Shown: positions 34,100-43,290 of the stretch, piece by piece | Position numbering within the stretch: position 1 is the stretch's first letter | Layout: each line of letters opens with the position of its first letter | Assembly: GCF_007097365.1 (NCBI RefSeq) | Contig: NZ_VJZR01000003.1 | Span: forward strand, 124,001-188,000 | Reading direction: 5' to 3' | Length of the DNA: 64,000 nt | Origin: Flavobacterium franklandianum | GTDB taxonomy: Bacteria > Bacteroidota > Bacteroidia > Flavobacteriales > Flavobacteriaceae | Made by a program: the position numbers and the translations under genes | Notes under the pieces: model-generated | Database searches by the model: none | The model's input: only the letters and a program-made list of their open reading frames with translations | What the model was told of the DNA's origin: nothing

Positions 34100-34159
34100 T
34101 ATTTGGGATCTCTATGAAGTTGTTTTTTCTTTTTACTAGAAACCGAACATTGCAGCGGA

Positions 34160-34852
34160 CTACTGATCACTAATTTGCCCATCGACCATCACTAATTTTC
34201 TGTCGGCCATATTGGCTAGTTCCTCGTTGTGGGTTACAATCACAAAGGTTTGCCCAAACTCATCCCGAAGTTTGAAAAACAATTGGTGCAAATTTTCGGC
34301 AGAATGTGTGTCAAGATTTCCTGATGGTTCATCGGCAAAAATAATGGCAGGTTTGTTAATTAATGCCCTGGCAACAGCTACACGCTGTTGTTCCCCACCC
34401 GAAAGTTCGTTGGGTTTGTGATTAATTCTATGAGAAAGCCCAAGATATTCGAGTAATTTTTTGGCTTCTATTTCTGTTTCGTTTCGTGATTTATTGGCAA
34501 TGTAGGCAGGAATACAAACATTTTCTAAAGCTGTGAATTCTGGCAGTAATTGATGAAATTGGAAGATAAAACCTAAATTCAAATTTCTGAATTTAGATAA
34601 AGTTTTGTCATTCATTGTCAAAATATCTTGCCCGTTGATCTTCAATTCAATTCCATTTTCTGTGTTTACCCTTCCTTCGGGTGCTGAGGGGCTGGGTTTA
34701 TCTAATGTTCCAATAATTTGCAAAAGCGTGGTTTTTCCAGCACCAGAAGCACCTACGATAGAAACGATTTCGCCTTTTTGAATATGCAAATCAACACCTT
34801 TTAGCACGTGAAGTTGATCGTAATATTTATGAATGTTTTTTACTTGTATCAT
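34160..34852 (-). CDS. lolD: ABC transporter ATPase, LolD-like, with an unusual insert
   Basis: All ATPase motifs are in place over its 230 residues: Walker [10 protein letters not shown], a Q-loop ([13 protein letters not shown]), signature [15 protein letters not shown], Walker [14 protein letters not shown] and the switch His in VTHNEEL. The small single-domain form and the GTLD..P motif fit LolD, which powers lipoprotein release from the inner membrane with LolC/E. The partner genes are not in the window. A roughly 10-residue extra loop ([13 protein letters not shown], about 51-63) separates two strands that are close together in relatives, and its DNA resembles an intergenic hairpin. Confidence 0.88.
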   Translation of the reverse strand: MIQVKNIHKYYDQLHVLKGVDLHIQKGEIVSIVGASGAGKTTLLQIIGTLDKPSPSAPEGRVNTENGIELKINGQDILTMNDKTLSKFRNLNLGFIFQFHQLLPEFTALENVCIPAYIANKSRNETEIEAKKLLEYLGLSHRINHKPNELSGGEQQRVAVARALINKPAIIFADEPSGNLDTHSAENLHQLFFKLRDEFGQTFVIVTHNEELANMADRKLVMVDGQISDQ

Positions 34853-34939
34853 GATTTGGAACTATTTTTACAAAGAAACAAAGATTTTGGTTATCATTGA
34901 AGAAGTAATCCCGGATTTTATTTTTCTTCTATTTCCAAT

Positions 34940-35037
34940 TTCTAACTTCTAACTTCCCACTTCCCACTTCCCACTTCCCACTTCTAACTTCTAACTTCTA
35001 ACTTCTAACTTCGAACTTCTAACTTCGAACTTCCCAC
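34940..35037. repeat. Heptad tandem repeat of TTCTAAC-type units, 14 copies
   Basis: Fourteen consecutive 7-base units fill 98 bases: TTCTAAC twice, TTCCCAC four times, TTCTAAC four times, then TTCGAAC, TTCTAAC, TTCGAAC and TTCCCAC. It ends nine bases before the promoter box of the gene at 35073. Confidence 0.95.
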
Positions 35038-35046
35038 TTCAATTCG

Positions 35047-35054
35047 TATCTTTG
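35047..35054 (+). promoter_or_regulatory. -7 promoter box of the 35073 gene
   Basis: TATCTTTG is a perfect TAnnTTTG box 18 bases before the ATG. The position where a -33 element should lie falls within the heptad repeat. Confidence 0.6.
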
Positions 35055-35072
35055 TTTTGAAAAATAGTAAAA

Positions 35073-35366
35073 ATGATAGAGGAAGTTATCATAGAGAAAG
35101 AAAGTAATAAAGATAGAAATCTTATTTTGGGAATAGTATTCGATGCTATAGGAATATTGTCATTCGCTATTCCATTAATTGGTGAATATTCAGATGTGGT
35201 TTGGGCTCCAATTGCTGGATTTTTAATGACTTGGATGTACAAAGGGCTTGTTGGGAAAGTAGGTGGAATTTTTGTTTTTCTTGAAGAAATTATTCCGTTT
35301 ACCGATTTTATTCCTTCATTTACATTGGCTTGGATTTACAATTATTGGATCAAAAAAGAAAAATAA
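35073..35366 (+). CDS. Small hypothetical membrane protein
   Basis: The 97-residue protein has a polar, charged first 15 residues (MIEEVIIEKESNKDR), then hydrophobic segments at about 18-36, 45-60 and 65-92, so it likely crosses the inner membrane three times. I recognise no family. It has its own perfect promoter box and converges on the next gene with one base between stop codons. Confidence 0.65.
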   Translation: MIEEVIIEKESNKDRNLILGIVFDAIGILSFAIPLIGEYSDVVWAPIAGFLMTWMYKGLVGKVGGIFVFLEEIIPFTDFIPSFTLAWIYNYWIKKEK

Positions 35367-35367
35367 T

Positions 35368-35679
35368 TTACTTTTTTTCTTCTTTGAAAAAAAATCCCAA
35401 TCCCATACTTTTCAGCATTTTCTTTTCGAATGCCCAGAAAAATTTAAATTGCCCGAAAATAAATCCTATAAACACTAAAAGTACTTGGTAAATAGGGAAA
35501 ATTAAAAGTAATCGAACGGGTGTAAACCAAAAACCTAAATCTTCTTTTACAATTCCCAACCAATCACAAAAAGGTTTCGACAACCAAGCCGAAGCCGAGC
35601 CAGTTATTGCAAAAACGATAAATATGATGGTTAACTGAAAATTAGATGTAATTCCCCAACGTTTTTTTAATTTCTCCAT
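35368..35679 (-). CDS. Conserved small membrane protein (DUF6787-like)
   Basis: The protein (103 residues) begins with MEKLKKRWGITSNFQLTIIF and has two to three hydrophobic helices, including a TPVRLLLIFPIYQVLLVFIGFIFGQFKFFW stretch. It ends in a short basic tail. This pattern fits a small conserved Bacteroidota family of unknown function (DUF6787, from memory). It is encoded 32 bases downstream of the lipoprotein gene on the same strand, so the two may be co-transcribed. Confidence 0.7.
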   Translation of the reverse strand: MEKLKKRWGITSNFQLTIIFIVFAITGSASAWLSKPFCDWLGIVKEDLGFWFTPVRLLLIFPIYQVLLVFIGFIFGQFKFFWAFEKKMLKSMGLGFFFKEEKK

Positions 35680-35711
35680 ATTTATTCCAAATGGCTACAA
35701 ATATAGTGACT

Positions 35712-36188
35712 TTATCTTTGCGGGATAAATCCATAGAGATTTTGTTTATAGGTATTTTGAAAATAAATCATGTAGTTGTAAATTAAATAATTTACTTCGT
35801 ACCCATAGTTTGTATTTTGGTCGTAATTAATAGACATTTCGTATAAATTAGGATTGTACCGCTGCGGTTGCAAAACACGATTGTTCCATTCCGTAACATA
35901 AAACTGATTTTTATTTTCCATGTACGATTGTGAAAGATGACCCCGAGAAAAGGCCCTACTAACTAACCAACTGCTGAAACCTGGGTCAATAATAATTACT
36001 TCATATTGAAGTTCGTCATTCGCAATTCGGATAGTATCATTCGTAACTTTTACGGTATTTTTTGCAATTTGTATAGTATCATTTTTTACAGTCAAGTTTC
36101 TTTCAGTATTTACCGCAGCCGTTTTTTTGCTATTGCAACTAAGAAATAGAAAGAGAATCAATGCTATTATGTAGAAATAATTTTTCAT
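35712..36188 (-). CDS. Putative lipoprotein, DUF6146-like
   Basis: An N-terminal lipobox (IALILFLFLSCNS, Cys at residue 19) marks this 158-residue protein as a lipoprotein, exported and lipid-anchored. A Thr- and Asn-rich linker (about 22-58) is followed by a conserved domain with YEVIIIDPGFSSWLVSRAFSRGHLSQSYMENKNQFYVTEWNNRV. It resembles the DUF6146 family from memory. No function is known. Confidence 0.72.
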   Translation of the reverse strand: MKNYFYIIALILFLFLSCNSKKTAAVNTERNLTVKNDTIQIAKNTVKVTNDTIRIANDELQYEVIIIDPGFSSWLVSRAFSRGHLSQSYMENKNQFYVTEWNNRVLQPQRYNPNLYEMSINYDQNTNYGYEVNYLIYNYMIYFQNTYKQNLYGFIPQR

Positions 36189-36251
36189 GTTGATAAAATG
36201 AACTATAAAATTACAAAAACAAATGATTGATTAGTAGAGTTTTGGCAAAAA

Positions 36252-36280
36252 AAAAGGTTGTCTTTTTGAGACAACCTTTT
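36252..36280 (-). terminator. Terminator of serA
   Basis: A 12-bp perfect stem (AAAAGGTTGTCT with AGACAACCTTTT) has a 5-base loop. On the minus strand it is followed by a U run. It lies 22 bases beyond the serA stop codon. Confidence 0.75.
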
Positions 36281-36301
36281 AAACCGATCTAATTTAATTT
36301 T

Positions 36302-37252
36302 TTAGCTCAATATACTTATGATTTGTGAAGCTAATTCTGTTCCAATTCTATCTTGAGCTTCTCCAGTTGCAGCACCAATGTGTGGAGTCAACGAGATTTT
36401 TGGGTGCATCAAAATGATCATTTCTGGTTTTGGTTCGCTTTCGAAAACGTCTAAACCTGCAAAAGAGACTTTTCCAGAATCCAATGCTTTTATCAAAGCT
36501 ACTTCGTCGATAACACCACCACGAGCACAGTTTACGATTCCTACACCATCTTTCATAATGGCTAGTGCAGCTTCGTCAACGATGTAACCGTCTTGAGCAG
36601 GAACGTGCAATGTGATAAAATCAGCTTCTTTGAACAATGATTCTAACGACTGAGAAACGATTGTTGTAGTGATAGATTGTCCGTCGAAAAATGCTACTTT
36701 CACATCTACTTTTGGAATATAACTATCGGCAGCGATTACTTTCATACCAAGTCCTAAAGCCATTTTTGCTGTAGCTTGACCAATACGTCCAATTCCAACA
36801 ATACCAAGCGTTTTTCCTCTCAATTCCGTTCCGTTTGCATACGCTTTTTTTAAACCTTCAAAGTTAGCATCTCCTTCTAGAGGCATGTTTCTGTTAGAAT
36901 CGTGCAAGAAACGAACTCCCGAAAATAAGTGTGCAAAAACTAATTCTGCCACCGATTCTGATGAGGAAGCTGGTGTATTTATTACATGAATTCCTTTGCT
37001 TTTAGCATAGTCAACATCGATATTATCCATTCCAACGCCGCCACGTCCAATGATTTTTAAACCTGGACAGGCATCAATAATATCCTTACGAACTTTGGTT
37101 GCACTTCTTACCAAAACTACGCTTACGTTGTTTTCGTTCACGAAATTAGCCACTTGTTCTTGTGCTACTTTTGTAGTTATAACTTCAAATCCACCTTTTT
37201 GTAAGGCTAGAATTCCACTTTCTGAAATTCCGTCATTGGCTAATACTTTCAT
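36302..37252 (-). CDS. serA: D-3-phosphoglycerate dehydrogenase, short form
   Basis: At 316 residues this is the short D-isomer-specific 2-hydroxyacid dehydrogenase form, without an ACT regulatory domain. Motifs include GRGGVGMDNID, the Rossmann loop VGIGRIGQATAKMALGLGMKV with a later Asp for NAD, the catalytic Arg in NCARGGVID and the His in TPHIGAATGEAQ. It converts 3-phosphoglycerate to 3-phosphohydroxypyruvate at the start of serine synthesis. The next enzyme, SerC, is encoded directly upstream on the same strand, which supports the assignment. Confidence 0.92.
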   Translation of the reverse strand: MKVLANDGISESGILALQKGGFEVITTKVAQEQVANFVNENNVSVVLVRSATKVRKDIIDACPGLKIIGRGGVGMDNIDVDYAKSKGIHVINTPASSSESVAELVFAHLFSGVRFLHDSNRNMPLEGDANFEGLKKAYANGTELRGKTLGIVGIGRIGQATAKMALGLGMKVIAADSYIPKVDVKVAFFDGQSITTTIVSQSLESLFKEADFITLHVPAQDGYIVDEAALAIMKDGVGIVNCARGGVIDEVALIKALDSGKVSFAGLDVFESEPKPEMIILMHPKISLTPHIGAATGEAQDRIGTELASQIISILS

Positions 37253-37483
37253 TCTTTTTTTTGTTTAAAAGTTTAAGGTTTAAAGTTGTTTAAACCAAAA
37301 TAAATATTTTCATTTAATAATCAATTCGTTTTAATTATTCCCAAATTGATAATAAAGGTTTTCTTCCTCTGCTTGCTTGATATAATAAATTATTTTTTCA
37401 AAAATAAATACTATTTTCCGCTGGGGAGAAAGTAATTGCATTCTTAATATTATATTTTTATACTGCAATCTGCAACCTGATTA

Positions 37484-38554
37484 CTAAATTTTGTTTTCTA
37501 AATCTTTCATTACATCTACCAAAACTTGCACACTATCTAGTGGCATTGCGTTGTACATTGATGCTCTATAACCACCCACTGAACGGTGACCTGGTAGACC
37601 AATAATTCCAGCTTCTTTCAACATGGCATTGAAAGTATCGGTGTGCAAAGGGGTGTCTAATAAAAAAGTGGCATTCATAGTAGAACGGTCTTCAACAACC
37701 GCAGTTCCTTTAAACAAAGGGTTTCTGTCAATTTCTGTGTAAAGTAAATTTGCTTTTGCATTGTTTATCTTTTCGATTGCAGGAATTCCTCCAAGATTTT
37801 TCAACCATTGCAAAGTTAATAATGAAGCATAAACAGGGAAAACAGACGGTGTGTTGTACATACTTTCTGCTTTGATATGTTTAGCATAATCTAACATACT
37901 TGGGATGTTACGACCGTTTTTGCCAAGTATTTCTTCTTTAACAACTACTAATGTCGTTCCAGCTGGTCCCATATTTTTTTGAGCTCCGGCATAAATAATT
38001 GCAAACTTAGAAAAATCAATATTTCGAGAGAAGATATCCGAACTCATATCGCAAACCATCGGTATATCCAAAGTTGGAAATTCCTTCATTTGAGTTCCGA
38101 AAATCGTGTTGTTACTGGTGCAGTGAAAATAATCTGCATCTGTAGGAATAGTATATCCTTTTGGAACGTGGTTGTAATTTTCATCTTTGGAAGAAGCAAC
38201 AATAACTGTTTCTCCAAAAAATTTAGCTTCTTTGATTGCAGCACTTGCCCAAGTACCTGAATCAAGATAAGCGGCTTTTCCATTTTCTTTCATCAAGTTG
38301 TAGGGAGTCATCAAAAATTCCAGACTCGCTCCTCCGGCAAGAAAAAGGGCTTGATAACCTTTGCCTTCTAAACCTAAAAGTTCTATTGCCAATGCTCGAG
38401 CTTCTTCCATTACGGCAACGAAATCTTTGCTTCGGTGTGAAATTTCTAAAATGGACAAATCCGAATTGTTGAAATTTAATATGGCTTGTGCTGATTTTTC
38501 AAAAACTTCTTGTGGTAAAATGCAAGGTCCTGCGCTGTAGTTGTGTTTTTTCAT
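37484..38554 (-). CDS. serC: Phosphoserine aminotransferase
   Basis: The protein starts at the ATG at 38554 (MKKHNYSAGPCILP, 356 residues), the usual SerC beginning; an 11-codon upstream extension is not conserved. The PLP lysine is in YAGAQKNMGPAG, and the C-terminal GLPGHRSVGGYRASMYNA is diagnostic. It converts 3-phosphohydroxypyruvate and glutamate to phosphoserine in the cytoplasm. It lies 231 bases upstream of serA. Both steps of the pathway thus lie together. Confidence 0.94.
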   Translation of the reverse strand: MKKHNYSAGPCILPQEVFEKSAQAILNFNNSDLSILEISHRSKDFVAVMEEARALAIELLGLEGKGYQALFLAGGASLEFLMTPYNLMKENGKAAYLDSGTWASAAIKEAKFFGETVIVASSKDENYNHVPKGYTIPTDADYFHCTSNNTIFGTQMKEFPTLDIPMVCDMSSDIFSRNIDFSKFAIIYAGAQKNMGPAGTTLVVVKEEILGKNGRNIPSMLDYAKHIKAESMYNTPSVFPVYASLLTLQWLKNLGGIPAIEKINNAKANLLYTEIDRNPLFKGTAVVEDRSTMNATFLLDTPLHTDTFNAMLKEAGIIGLPGHRSVGGYRASMYNAMPLDSVQVLVDVMKDLENKI

Positions 38555-38647
38555 GGTGTAATTTATGTCCAAAAAATTAAGTTGCAAATTTCGGAAATCA
38601 GAGTTGAATAAGTGTTAAATAATTCGAAATAATTTGCTTATTTTTTT

Positions 38648-39706
38648 CTATATTGTTAACAAAAACGATATTGTATCGACATTATCTGCATAATCCCATA
38701 AATTTGGCTTTTGTGTACAGCCAAAATCAATACTGTTATTTACAAGATTATTGCTTACAATACATTGAATTTGTTCACTTTCAGATTCTAGTCGAGTTTG
38801 TAAATCTTCGATAGTGTCATAAAATTCGTAAAAAACACTCGAAATTGGCGAAGCATAACTATTGTCTTCTTTAATAGTCAAAAAGCCGTTATCCAATAAT
38901 TTGAAATTACTCATCAGGAAAACGGCCTTGTTATAATCATAATTATTAGCATATTTCTCGTAGTGAATGATGTCCTGATATTCGAAAATAGCTTCAAAAA
39001 AAGCGTTGAAGGAATAGCCTTTGGGTACAAAAAGTTTCGAAACATTGCGACATCCCAAGCCAAAATACCTAAAAATATCTTCGCCCAAAGCAATTAATTG
39101 TTCCTTGGTTTCTTCGCCATTCAAAACAGCAACCGAGTTTCTGTTTTTTCTAATGATACTCGGTTTGTTCTTGAAATAATATTCAAAATAACGCGCTGTA
39201 TTATTGCTGCCTGTGGCGATTACGGCATCAAAGTTTTCTAGTTTTCCTTCAATGAAAGTGATTTTATCTGCAAATTCGGGTCCAATCGAAATCAGATATT
39301 TTGCCAAAAATGGCAATAGAAATTGGTCGTTCGACGATGTTTTTATCAATACATTATTTCCTGAAATCAACACCGAAAGAAAATCGTGAAAGCCTACTAG
39401 AGGAATATTTCCAGCCAAAATAAGTCCAACATTTTTAGCTTTAACTTCGTTGAAATTATATGCAGAAAGCCATTTGTCGAGATTTTTTTCTGTTAAGGCT
39501 GTTGCCCAAGATTGAATCGAAAAATAGACGTTTTCTGGAGTGTACCAACCGTTATGAGATTGCGAAAGTCGTATTAAATTTTCAAAATCTTCAAAAAATA
39601 AATTGTTGTACAAAACAGTTGGATTTATGGTGTTTTCTGCTTCGGAAAACTGTCCTAGAAATTTTCCTAATTCAATAAAACCTCTTTTTTTATCGTTTTG
39701 TGACAT
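38648..39706 (-). CDS. LuxC-like acyl-CoA reductase
   Basis: The 352-residue protein resembles the acyl-CoA reductase (LuxC) family of the aldehyde dehydrogenase superfamily. It has GLILAGNIPLVGFHDFLSVLISGNNVLIKTSSND for the nucleotide-binding part, VIATGSNNTARYFEYYF, and RYFGLGCRNVSKLFVPKGY holding the likely catalytic Cys. It should reduce an acyl-CoA to the aldehyde with NADPH. A luciferase or other lux gene is not nearby, so bioluminescence is not implied. Divergent ferredoxin gene. Confidence 0.85.
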   Translation of the reverse strand: MSQNDKKRGFIELGKFLGQFSEAENTINPTVLYNNLFFEDFENLIRLSQSHNGWYTPENVYFSIQSWATALTEKNLDKWLSAYNFNEVKAKNVGLILAGNIPLVGFHDFLSVLISGNNVLIKTSSNDQFLLPFLAKYLISIGPEFADKITFIEGKLENFDAVIATGSNNTARYFEYYFKNKPSIIRKNRNSVAVLNGEETKEQLIALGEDIFRYFGLGCRNVSKLFVPKGYSFNAFFEAIFEYQDIIHYEKYANNYDYNKAVFLMSNFKLLDNGFLTIKEDNSYASPISSVFYEFYDTIEDLQTRLESESEQIQCIVSNNLVNNSIDFGCTQKPNLWDYADNVDTISFLLTI

Positions 39707-39736
39707 AAGTAATTTGTATATGAAAAGTTTTGATTG

Positions 39737-39754
39737 TATTTTTGGACAAAAATA
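39737..39754. promoter_or_regulatory. Overlapping facing -7 boxes between luxC-like and ferredoxin genes
   Basis: The 18-base perfect palindrome TATTTTTG-GA-CAAAAATA contains a TAnnTTTG box on each strand: one for the ferredoxin gene (39737-39744, plus) and one for the reductase gene (39747-39754, minus, about 40 bases upstream of its ATG). The two boxes face each other two bases apart. Confidence 0.5.
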
Positions 39755-39838
39755 AGCTTTAATTAGTTATAAGTCCAAAGAGAAAACGGTAAGCGTATAA
39801 CTTTAGTTTATAACATCTAACTTCTAATCTAAAAAAAA

Positions 39839-40186
39839 ATGGCAATTATTATAACAGACGAATGTATCAATTGTGGTGCTTGTGAACCAGAATGTCCAAA
39901 TACTGCAATATATGAAGGAGCAGATGATTGGAGATACAAAGATGGAACTAGAATCAAAGGAAAAGTGGTTTTGCCTTCTGGCGAAGAAGTAGATGCCGAT
40001 GCTGCTCAAACTCCTATTTCGGATGATATTTATTATATCGTTCCTGGAAAATGTACAGAATGTAAAGGATTTCATAGTGAGCCACAATGTGCGGCTGTTT
40101 GTCCAGTAGATTGCTGTATTCCAGATGATAATCACGTAGAAAGCGAAGAAACTTTGTTAGCAAGACAGGAATTTTTGCACAACTAA
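39839..40186 (+). CDS. 4Fe-4S dicluster ferredoxin
   Basis: This 115-residue protein has a first cluster motif [13 protein letters not shown] (9-21) and a second at about 78-97 ([22 protein letters not shown]), where a longer loop sits between the first and third Cys. This two-cluster pattern is that of bacterial ferredoxins with an insertion, common in Bacteroidota. It transfers electrons in the cytoplasm; the partner is unknown, although the divergent acyl-CoA reductase gene shares its promoter region. It is followed by a good terminator. Confidence 0.92.
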   Translation: MAIIITDECINCGACEPECPNTAIYEGADDWRYKDGTRIKGKVVLPSGEEVDADAAQTPISDDIYYIVPGKCTECKGFHSEPQCAAVCPVDCCIPDDNHVESEETLLARQEFLHN

Positions 40187-40213
40187 TAAAGTGTAATCTC
40201 AATAAAATTTTTA

Positions 40214-40243
40214 AATCCTGAATTTGCGTTCAGGATTTTTTTT
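40214..40243 (+). terminator. Terminator of the ferredoxin gene
   Basis: A 9-bp perfect stem (AATCCTGAA with TTCAGGATT) with a 6-base loop ends in a run of eight T, 27 bases after the stop codon. Confidence 0.75.
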
Positions 40244-40270
40244 ATGGTTTGCAGAAATGATTTCAAATAT

Positions 40271-40297
40271 AAAGGGCAGTCGAAAAGACAGCCCTTT
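40271..40297 (-). terminator. Hairpin after the TonB-dependent receptor gene
   Basis: The stem AAAGGGCaGTC with GACaGCCCTTT, with a 5-base loop (one mismatched pair of A), lies 24 bases downstream of the receptor stop codon. The U run is weak, so termination is less certain. Confidence 0.5.
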
Positions 40298-40320
40298 ATA
40301 AATTAATTATGGGATTGAAA

Positions 40321-42996
40321 TTAGAAACTAAATCCTAATCTAGCATAGTAGTAAGCTCCGCTGAAACCCATTTGAACAGAATCCCAATATCCTCCAGCTT
40401 CAACCCAGTCATCTTGTTGGTCTGGATAAATGTTGAAAATATTATTTCCTCCAACACTTAATTTTAAAGATTTTGAAAGTTTGAATCCTAAAGTCAAATC
40501 AGTTACCATTTTTGAGCTGTAAGTATCTGTTGCTGATGTAATTTGGTCAGCAAAACTCCCATAATCGGCTACATCTTCATACATTTGATAGTCTAATAAT
40601 TTTACTTCGCTGAATCGTGTGAATGATAAACCAGCATTAAACCATTTTCTGTCAAAGGTTAGATTCAAACCAAATTTACTTTCGGGAGCTGATGCCAACA
40701 AGAAAGCTTTATCGCGTTCTCCAAAGAAAGTTTGTTCATCAAGACTTCCATTTTTTACCTTAGTGATTTTCATATCATTTACATTTCCTGTCAATGTAGC
40801 ACCAAAAGTATTTTCGTCAAATTTCTTTTTCCAAGCTAATACCACATCTAAACCTTTTGTCTTGGTATCGGCTCCATTTACAAAAAACTGTGCGGCATCC
40901 ACATTCAATCCTAATGATGTTGCATCAAAATAACCTGTTAGTACAATTCTGTCTTTTACATTAATCATATAACCGTCAATAGTGGCGGTAAAATTTCCTT
41001 CGGTTACTGTAAAACCTAATGAAGCATTTAAGGCTTTCTCTTCGTTTAATGATTCAATTCCAAACGCTTTTGTAACAGGGCTATCATTGGCAGAAAGTAA
41101 AACTTCTGTCGCTCCTGAACTGCTAAAATTGGTAAAACTAGTATTGTAGTAAATCTGAGCTAATGAAGGTGCTCTAAATCCAGTACTGATGGAACCTCTC
41201 AAATTAATATGATCAGAAATTTTAAATCTTGATGAAATTTTACCATTTATAGTGCTTCCAAAATCGCTATAATTTTCAAAACGAACGGCTGTGCTTACAA
41301 GAAATTTTTCAGTTATATCAAATTCGGCATCAACATAGGCCGAGAAATTGGAGCGCGATTCATCAACAACGTTTTTTGGACTGTAACCAGGAAAACCTTG
41401 TGATCCGCCCGGTCTTGGTTCTCCAGAAATTGGGTCAATTGGTGCAGATTGGGTAGCTGGGTTCGTAATTGGATTTCCATTTGTGTCATAAGTAGCATAA
41501 GAACCAATTTCGCCAGCAAAAATTTCGAAATTTTCCGTTCTATACTCCGCTCCAAAAGCAAGATTCATTCCTTCGAGTATTGAAGAATAGTTTTTAGAAA
41601 AATCTAAATTTAAAGTGTTTTGGCTTAGACTGTGTCCACCAGCATCAAATTGGGTTGGAGAAGTATTTTCCAAAGAAGCATTTAAAGTTCCTTTGATGGT
41701 GTAGTCAAAAATATTTTTACCGTATGTATTGCTTAAATCAATATTCCATCCACTAGCAGTTTTGGTTTTAAAACCCGCCACAATAGAATTGTCAATAATT
41801 ATTGAAGTAATTCTTGGGGTAAAACCACCTGGGTAAATAGATTCAACAACTCTCTCACCACCATTTCTAGTAAAAGCATAAGCATCAGTATCTCTGTAAT
41901 TTCTACCTCCAAAAGCGTAAAAGTCAATTTTATCAGAAACAGGAAGTGACAAATTACCCATAAAATTAACTCCTGTAATACTGGCTTCGCCAAATCCTTT
42001 TCTAAAATCAAAACCGGGTCTTAATGTTTTTTCTTTGTTTAAAAATTCACCAGTAAGGTTTACAAAGCCTCCTTTTTTCCCTAATCCAATACCATAGTTT
42101 GCAGTAATTTTTGTGGAAGCACCATCAAATTGTCGGTTTTTACCAAAACTGTTTCCATTTCCATTAGTGTCTAATCTAAAATCTTTTGTGTTCGCTGTTC
42201 CTGCTGGAAAATCGCCTTTTGCATCGGTATTATAAACACCAAAAGAAACAGCTCCAGTTAGTTCATTGATATTGTCGTTTAACACAATATTAATTACACC
42301 AGCAATGGCATCCGATCCGTATTGTGCAGCAGCACCATCTCTCAATATTTCAATTCTTTTGATGGAAGATGCAGGAATAGCATTCAAATCGGTTCCTGTA
42401 TTTCCTCTACCTCTAGTTCCAAAAAGGTTTATCAATGACGATTGATGTCTTCTTTTTCCGTTGATTAAAACAAGGGTTTGATCAGGTCCTAAACCTCTCA
42501 ATGAGGCTGGATCAACGTGATCGGCACCGTCTGAACCGGATTGCTTGTTAGCGTTAAATGATGGGGCAACATATTGTAGCAACTCATTAATTTCTAATTT
42601 TCCACTTTGTGTAGTCACGGTTTTGACGTCTATGATGTCAATAGGAACAGCAGAATTTACCACAGTTCTTTTGGTGTTTCTGGATCCCACAATTTGAACT
42701 TCTTGCAATTCCTGTTCGCCTTCTGAAGCTAATACAACGTCAATTGTAGTAATCGAAGCAACTTTAGAAATGGATTTGTATCCAATATAGCTAAAAACAA
42801 GCGTGGCTCCTTCTTGAACATTTATCTTGTAAGCTCCATCAATGTCAGTCGAAATGCCATTTTTAGTTCCTTTTTCGAAAACATTTACTCCTGGTAGAGC
42901 AGCTCCCGAATTGTCTTTTACAACACCAGATATTTCTTTTTGCGCAAAAAGAAAACTGATATTCAGTAAAAAAAATAGTAATGTAATTTTTTTCAT
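40321..42996 (-). CDS. TonB-dependent outer-membrane receptor
   Basis: A signal peptide (about 1-19) is followed in this 891-residue protein by a carboxypeptidase-like regulatory domain (about 20-95, ISGVVKDNSGAALPGVNVFEKGTKNG), a plug domain (about 105-235, with LRGLGPDQTLVLINGKRRH and GAAAQYGSDAIAGVINIVL) and a long barrel that ends in an aromatic residue (YYARLGFSF). It imports a ligand using TonB energy. There is no SusD gene next to it, so it is not a typical glycan receptor; the ligand is unknown. Confidence 0.93.
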   Translation of the reverse strand: MKKITLLFFLLNISFLFAQKEISGVVKDNSGAALPGVNVFEKGTKNGISTDIDGAYKINVQEGATLVFSYIGYKSISKVASITTIDVVLASEGEQELQEVQIVGSRNTKRTVVNSAVPIDIIDVKTVTTQSGKLEINELLQYVAPSFNANKQSGSDGADHVDPASLRGLGPDQTLVLINGKRRHQSSLINLFGTRGRGNTGTDLNAIPASSIKRIEILRDGAAAQYGSDAIAGVINIVLNDNINELTGAVSFGVYNTDAKGDFPAGTANTKDFRLDTNGNGNSFGKNRQFDGASTKITANYGIGLGKKGGFVNLTGEFLNKEKTLRPGFDFRKGFGEASITGVNFMGNLSLPVSDKIDFYAFGGRNYRDTDAYAFTRNGGERVVESIYPGGFTPRITSIIIDNSIVAGFKTKTASGWNIDLSNTYGKNIFDYTIKGTLNASLENTSPTQFDAGGHSLSQNTLNLDFSKNYSSILEGMNLAFGAEYRTENFEIFAGEIGSYATYDTNGNPITNPATQSAPIDPISGEPRPGGSQGFPGYSPKNVVDESRSNFSAYVDAEFDITEKFLVSTAVRFENYSDFGSTINGKISSRFKISDHINLRGSISTGFRAPSLAQIYYNTSFTNFSSSGATEVLLSANDSPVTKAFGIESLNEEKALNASLGFTVTEGNFTATIDGYMINVKDRIVLTGYFDATSLGLNVDAAQFFVNGADTKTKGLDVVLAWKKKFDENTFGATLTGNVNDMKITKVKNGSLDEQTFFGERDKAFLLASAPESKFGLNLTFDRKWFNAGLSFTRFSEVKLLDYQMYEDVADYGSFADQITSATDTYSSKMVTDLTLGFKLSKSLKLSVGGNNIFNIYPDQQDDWVEAGGYWDSVQMGFSGAYYYARLGFSF

Positions 42997-43256
42997 AATC
43001 TGTTTGTTTTGATTTAAGTTGGCGCAATTTAAGTTATTTTCAACAAATCATTCAAAATGGGATTGTTTATTTCTAAATTTTGTGAATTGTTTAAAAATAA
43101 ATTCAAATAAAATTGCATTTTTTAAATAGAAATATAAAATACTGCAAAAATGATAATTCGAAATATGCCTACTGTAAATGCTTTGCAAAATCAGATGAAA
43201 ATTATTTTCTTAAATGAGAAAAACTATCATTATGCCATCAAACATTTTTTTAATCT

Positions 43257-43264
43257 TATATTTG
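43257..43264 (+). promoter_or_regulatory. -7 promoter box of ychF
   Basis: TATATTTG is a perfect TAnnTTTG box 26 bases before the start codon at 43291. Confidence 0.55.
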
Positions 43265-43290
43265 CACACTTTTAAACAAATTATCATATA

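Noticed and set aside
38648..39706. Bioluminescence locus suggested by the LuxC-like reductase
   Set aside because: No luciferase or fatty-acid transferase gene is nearby, and LuxC-like reductases are common in non-luminous Bacteroidota.
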